Shown in pieces: positions 49,701 through 55,700 of a DNA stretch of 64,000 bases. Source of the DNA: Pycnopodia helianthoides (Eukaryota; Echinodermata; Asteroidea; Forcipulatida; Asteriidae); the NCBI GenBank assembly GCA_032158295.1, contig CM063255.1, positions 4,431,501-4,495,500 of the forward strand, in the 5' to 3' direction. Below the pieces are notes generated by a model that saw only the letters and a program-made list of their open reading frames with translations, did not search any database and had not been told where the DNA came from. Within the stretch, counting starts at the first letter, position 1. Each line of letters opens with the position of its first letter. The position numbers and the translations under genes are program-made.

Positions 49701-52700
49701 GGCTTATTCCTTGATATCTGAAATAAAAGTTGCATCCCCTCAAGGTGATCCTCTGGCTGCCACTTCCAAACTTGGGTGTGATCCCTGGCTACACAGCAGT
49801 TTACAGGTTGAATGGCTTCCGACTGACGCAACGGAAGAAAGATGCCACCGTAATTCAGTTTGGATAATTTGGCGGGAAAAGAAGTTAGGCCCTACATGGC
49901 GTGAAGAATGATTTTAATCAGGTACACATGTTCATGTTCATGTAGACCAATCTCATTGAAATTCTTGAAAATACATGTACTAGGGGAAACAAAGCGTAGC
50001 ACAATATGTAGGTGCATGCTAGTACACAATTTGGACACCCACCGTAATTCAGTTTAGATAATGTGGCGGGAATAGACGTCATCCGATGGAAGTGGTTAAG
50101 AATTATTTTAATTAGGTACACACATCCATGTATAGACCCCTTGCAATACGCGCAGCGTACTCACGTGTGTCTATGCTGGGTGTCAAAATCGTATACAAAC
50201 ATGCACAAAAGTGAGTTGAAACCCCAAATTACGCGCGTTGTTCGGAGGCACGCTCTGTGTTGTGTAAGAAATCATAGCTCCCCCTTGCATAACGCAAAAC
50301 GCTACAGGTACGCTGAGGTCACGCGCACTTTTTTACGCACAAAGAACAGCCATCGTCCAATGATCTTCCTCCTTTTTGAGAGTGTGACGTCATATGCAAT
50401 GGGTCTATAGACCAATCTAGTTGAAATTGATACAATGCAAAAAATGTTTAACTTACAGCAAAGAAGTCCCTTATTGCCACCTTGTCGTCACCATTTTTCA
50501 GGATGCGGAAAACAAGGTCCTCCAGGCTCACCAGACTGATGCATTTATAAAAAACAACAAATCCATTTTAATCATTGATCTTAAAGGAACATTACAGAAT
50601 TGGTAAGAAAAAAACTTGTAAAATATACTTTTTGATCACAGATTTACATAAAACTTACACGGTCTAATGATGATGATAGTAGAAAACATCCCTCTGAAAT
50701 GCCATATTTGATGAGAAATGAATAAACTGTGTAATCGGTTTTTCACTATTTTCTTGTGACCCAGATGGCCGATCGATCTCAAACTTCTACAGGTTTGTCA
50801 GTTTATGTATATGGTGGATTACATAAAGTGCTTACACTGCCAGCAACTGTTTTGTTAGGAAAAACCAATTCTGTAACGTTCCTTTAATATCCATTTCATG
50901 CTTCCTGTTCCGTGAAAATGATCTCAGGCCGACATTTACACACACCATAGAGCAAGGGTAGTTTTAAAGATAATCATTTCTTGACCTAGAATCGTCTCAT
51001 ACAATCAGACCTAAGACTAAGAGCTATATACGCCGTCGAAGCATAAATGTTAAAATTTTGCAAATTTTCTTTTAAAGGTATTGTACACTTTTGGTAACAG
51101 CTCAAAATCAGTGTCCACATTTTGTGTGATTAAACATATGCATGAACAAACAAACCTGTGAAAGTTTGAGCTCAATTGGTCATCGAGGTCACAAGAAAAT
51201 AGTGAAAAGAGCTCTTATGTGTTTTCTGTTTTTTTCAAATTATCGCGCGCGATAATTACTATTGTTTTACTCGTTTCTCAGAAACGATAGCATTTTAGGC
51301 AGAAATATTTTAAGGAACCCTTTCTACCATTACTTACTTTAAATCATGTAAGTTATGTGTGAATCTGTGAACATTGTGTTTTTCGATCTTACCAATAGTG
51401 TACAGGGCCTTTAAGGCTTTTTTGAAAGATTTTACAAGCTCCCAATTTGGCAAATTAAAGTTATTGAACAATATAGTTTTAGCCAATAGCTAACACTATA
51501 GTCAGTGCCTTTACAGATTTTGTGTGAAGAAGATGAAGTAAGTAAGTCCTGAATATGTACATGTAGGCCTACATGTAAACGTGCAGTTGATAGCATTGAC
51601 CCTGACCCTAGTACCTTTTCAAAATCATTTGAGGTGGTAGGACATTAAATACTATTTTTGAAGAGGCTGAGCCACTTAGCTTTTTAAAGCAAGTTTCAGT
51701 TGGCTATTTTGTATGATGCAGAGCTGGCAGGAAGTATTTTTGTTTCTCCTTCTGTGAGTGTTTTAAGTGATAGCCACCATGCAGTTTCTGAGGGCCTCAG
51801 TGTATAAAAGTAGCCACTCGTTTGGTTTGCCAAGCGGCAAAGCCAGAGAAAAAGTAGGGAAGTCGCCTTTGTATGTAGTTAATTTTCATGTCTTGGCAGT
51901 GGTGACCATCGGTAGGCCCACAGCGTTCTTTATCTGGGGTCTGTGGCAAAATGCCATAACTTAGTTTACTTATTGAATCTACATACTGTATGTACAACAT
52001 ACATGTAGTCTGCCAGACATGTTTTGTAGAACTTTGGCTATAGGCTTTAACAGTGTCAGCGTAAGCTGCCTCTGATACATGTGCATATATTTTGGTGTCA
52101 GCTCTTCATAAAAGAGTCTGGTGGTTTTTCCGCACCATCAGTAATGCACTCCTTTTCATTGTATAGCCTAAAGTTCAAGTTTCCTTTTTGTGTTTTTCCA
52201 CCTTTTGGATATACATGTATTGAAACTTGTTGTCTTTCACATTATGTGCAGAAGATTGCCTGTTGTACTTTGTTGACACAACAACTATCACATACATGCC
52301 ATTGAAAATGTTCTTTCACATAGAACATAACAACTTTCAAGTATACAAAACATTGACTCTTGGATCTAGATAACTTCATGATTGTGCGGACTTTGCTTTT
52401 ATTCGGATTTAAATGTTTTTATATCCTGACTTGTCAAAGTTTGATTTATGGAGATAGTTGTGATGTACTTTGTTCTTTACATTCATGTACGCATGCATCT
52501 TTTCACTATAATACATTGTAATAATGTGGAATGGGAAATATGATGTCTGGTTACATAATTTCTAAATTTCTTTCCTAAGAACGTGTAGTGATGGGATTGT
52601 GGGTTCCTTATCTTAGAGTAAACTTTGCTTAGTGGAATATTTTGTCAGAAAGTTTAGTAGTTTGGTGTTATCCAACTGTTTGCACAATTTACCAATTTAT

Positions 52701-55700
52701 GGTTATTTTTTATAAACTTTTGGAGTGACATGTACTTTGTATGTGTCTGATATTTTCGCCATTTATACTGCCATTTACTTTTCAGGAAATACTTGCATTG
52801 TAATAAATTCCCTACTCATATCATTGTCACCTCAAGTATCAAGTATCAGTTAAGGGTGTTGATCCTTCAAGTGTAGATTATTTAAAGGAACATTACAGAA
52901 TTGGTTTTTGCTAACAAAACAGTTGCTGGCAGTGAAAGCACTTTATGTAATCCACCATATACATGTAGGGCCTACATAAACTGACAAACCTGTAGAAGTT
53001 CGAGATCGATCGGCCGTCTGGGTCACGAGAAAATAGTGAAAAACCGATTACACATTTGCATGAAATCAATAGATTCAACACATGAATAAAATGCTCACTG
53101 AGCGATAAACTCCAATCGGAAAATTAATTTATTAATTTCTCATCAAATATGGCATTTCAGACAGAAATATTTCAAGGGATGTTTTCTACTATCATCATCA
53201 CTAGACCGTGTAAGTTTTATGTAAATCTGTGATCAAAAAGTACATTTTACAAGTTTTTTTCTTACCAATTCTGTAATGTTCCTTTAAAGGTAGAATTGAA
53301 ATAATGTTGTCACCTAGCCTGATCATGGCTTAGGATGGAGTTTGAAAATGGCTGAGTTGTCCAACTCGGTTTTTGTTCTCACAGTGGGAGTGAGACTTTT
53401 TATAATCTACAATGCTGTCTACCTTGGGGATGCACTGACTTTTTATTAGAATATAGTTGCCTTTTTGCTTTTCCAAACAATTAGGCTAAAGGTACACGTT
53501 GCCTTGAATCGGCCGAGTTGGTATATAAAAAGCATTTGAAAACCGTTTGTTATACATGTAAAATGCATATGGTTAGAAAGATGTTTTAAAAGTAGAATAG
53601 AAATAGAATACAATGATCCACACAAATATGCCTCGAAATTGCGTGGTTTTCCCTTTACACCGTGAACTAACACAGTTGGCCATTTTATGGAGTCAAACTT
53701 TTGACAAAATGGCCGACCGTGTTAAATCACAAAGTTCAAGGAAAACCACGCAATTACGAGGCATATTTGTGTGGATCATTGTATTCTACTTTTAAAACAT
53801 CTTTCTAACCATACGCATTTTATAACAAACGGTTACAAACGCTTTTTATAGACCAACTCGACCGATCCAAGGCAACGTGTACCTTTAAACTGTCCTGTCA
53901 GCAAGTTCTTTTTTATTCTCCAACTAATCTGTCTTAGCCTTGAATGGAACCAAACTATTTTGTCTGCCTGTATAGATCCATAGTCTTAACAAATTGTATG
54001 TTACTTTATAGTAAGATCCAAGATAAATGTGATTTGGGTTTCATAACGTGGTTTTGCATTTTTAGAATGATTTTCACCAAATGCTGCTGTGAGTTAAAGA
54101 GTTTTTGACATGATTTTAAATGAGCCTTGTTGCTGTGTAGTGTTTGATCATAGTTGCTCTACCGTGTCTACCATCATTAGAGACAATAGTGATCCCCACA
54201 AAGTGACACTTGTGCATTCTGTCAATCCAACCCTGTGGTTAACCTCAATTGGGTATTTGAGATTGGGTTGAATATTGTATGATACTACATCAGGGCTAGA
54301 ATTTTTTTTTTTGGGGGGGGGGACCCACAAGACCGCAGGGCTTGTAGCTAAAAATATTTACTGTCCAGAATTTTGAGTACAAGACCAGAATTGAAGTGAG
54401 AAGAAAAAAGCCTTGAAACAGGTTAATATTTGAACTGTTTGAATTTGAAAAAGCACTAAGAGAAGATTTATCTCATTTGTATAGTATGGGTAAGTAGTCT
54501 TCGATAATCAACAGAATTGTATTTATCAGACTGAAAGTCAACATTTGAACACAGACACAAAGACCGCCGGACTTGTCCGAACATGAGTTTACTGGCCCGA
54601 TGCTAAAATCACTGGCCTCGGGCCAGCAGTCCAGTGTCAAATTTGAGCCCTGTACATGAGTTTACATCTAGTTAAATTTTCCAGACAGGTTTTGTATTGG
54701 AATATTAGTTCTACCATACATAGTTTTTTTTTTAGCTTACTTGGAATAGTTTTTTCAAGAGCATTGTTTTATTGTAGGTCAGTTTAAAGGTATTGTACAC
54801 TTTTGGTAACAGCTCAAAATCAGTGTCCACATTTTGTGTGATTAAACATATGCATGAACAAACAAACCTGTGAAAGTTTGAGCTCAATTGGTCATCGAGG
54901 TCACGAGAAAATAGTGAAAAGAGATCTTATGTGTTTTCTGTTTTTTCAAATTATCGTGCGGGATAATTACTATTGTTTTACTCGTTTCTCAGAAACGATA
55001 GCATTTTAGGCAGAAATATTTTAAGGAACCCTTTCTACCATTACTTACTTTAAATTATGTAAGTTATGTGTGAATCTGTGAACATTGTGTTTTTCGATCT
55101 TACCAATAGTGTACAGGGCCTTTAAAGGGACATTACAGAATTGGTTTTTGCTAACAAAACAGTTGCTGGCAGTGTAAGCACTTTATGTAATCCACCATAT
55201 ACATAAACTGACAAACCTGTAGAAGTTTGAGATCGATCGGCCATCTGGGTCACGAGAAAATAGTGAAAAACCGATTACACATTTGCATGAAATCATATAG
55301 ATTCAACAAATTAATAAAACGCTCACTGAGCGATAAACTCCAATCGGAAAATTAGTTTAAATTTCATTTCTCATCAAATATGGCATTTCAGACAGAAATA
55401 TTTCAAGGGATGTTTTCTACTATCATCATCATTAGACAGTGTAAATTTTATGTGAATCTGTGATCAAAAAGTATTACAATTTTTTTTCTTACCAATTCTG
55501 TAATGTTCCTTTAAATACACTGTATTTAGAAAACGTGGTGTGCATGTACAGTGTCTATGTACAATGAAGGTATACATGTACAGGTTGTAACATGCAGTGT
55601 AAGTGTGAAAGGGGTTGTTTTCAAAAATTAATCTTGTGTATCAATTTGTGATATTGTATAAAGATGCATTTTACAGTGTGTAAATCAAATACAAATCACA

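Noticed and set aside
50131..50413. A second GLS-related exon in intron 2/1
   Set aside because: The open frames here come from the MITE and show no glutaminase similarity.
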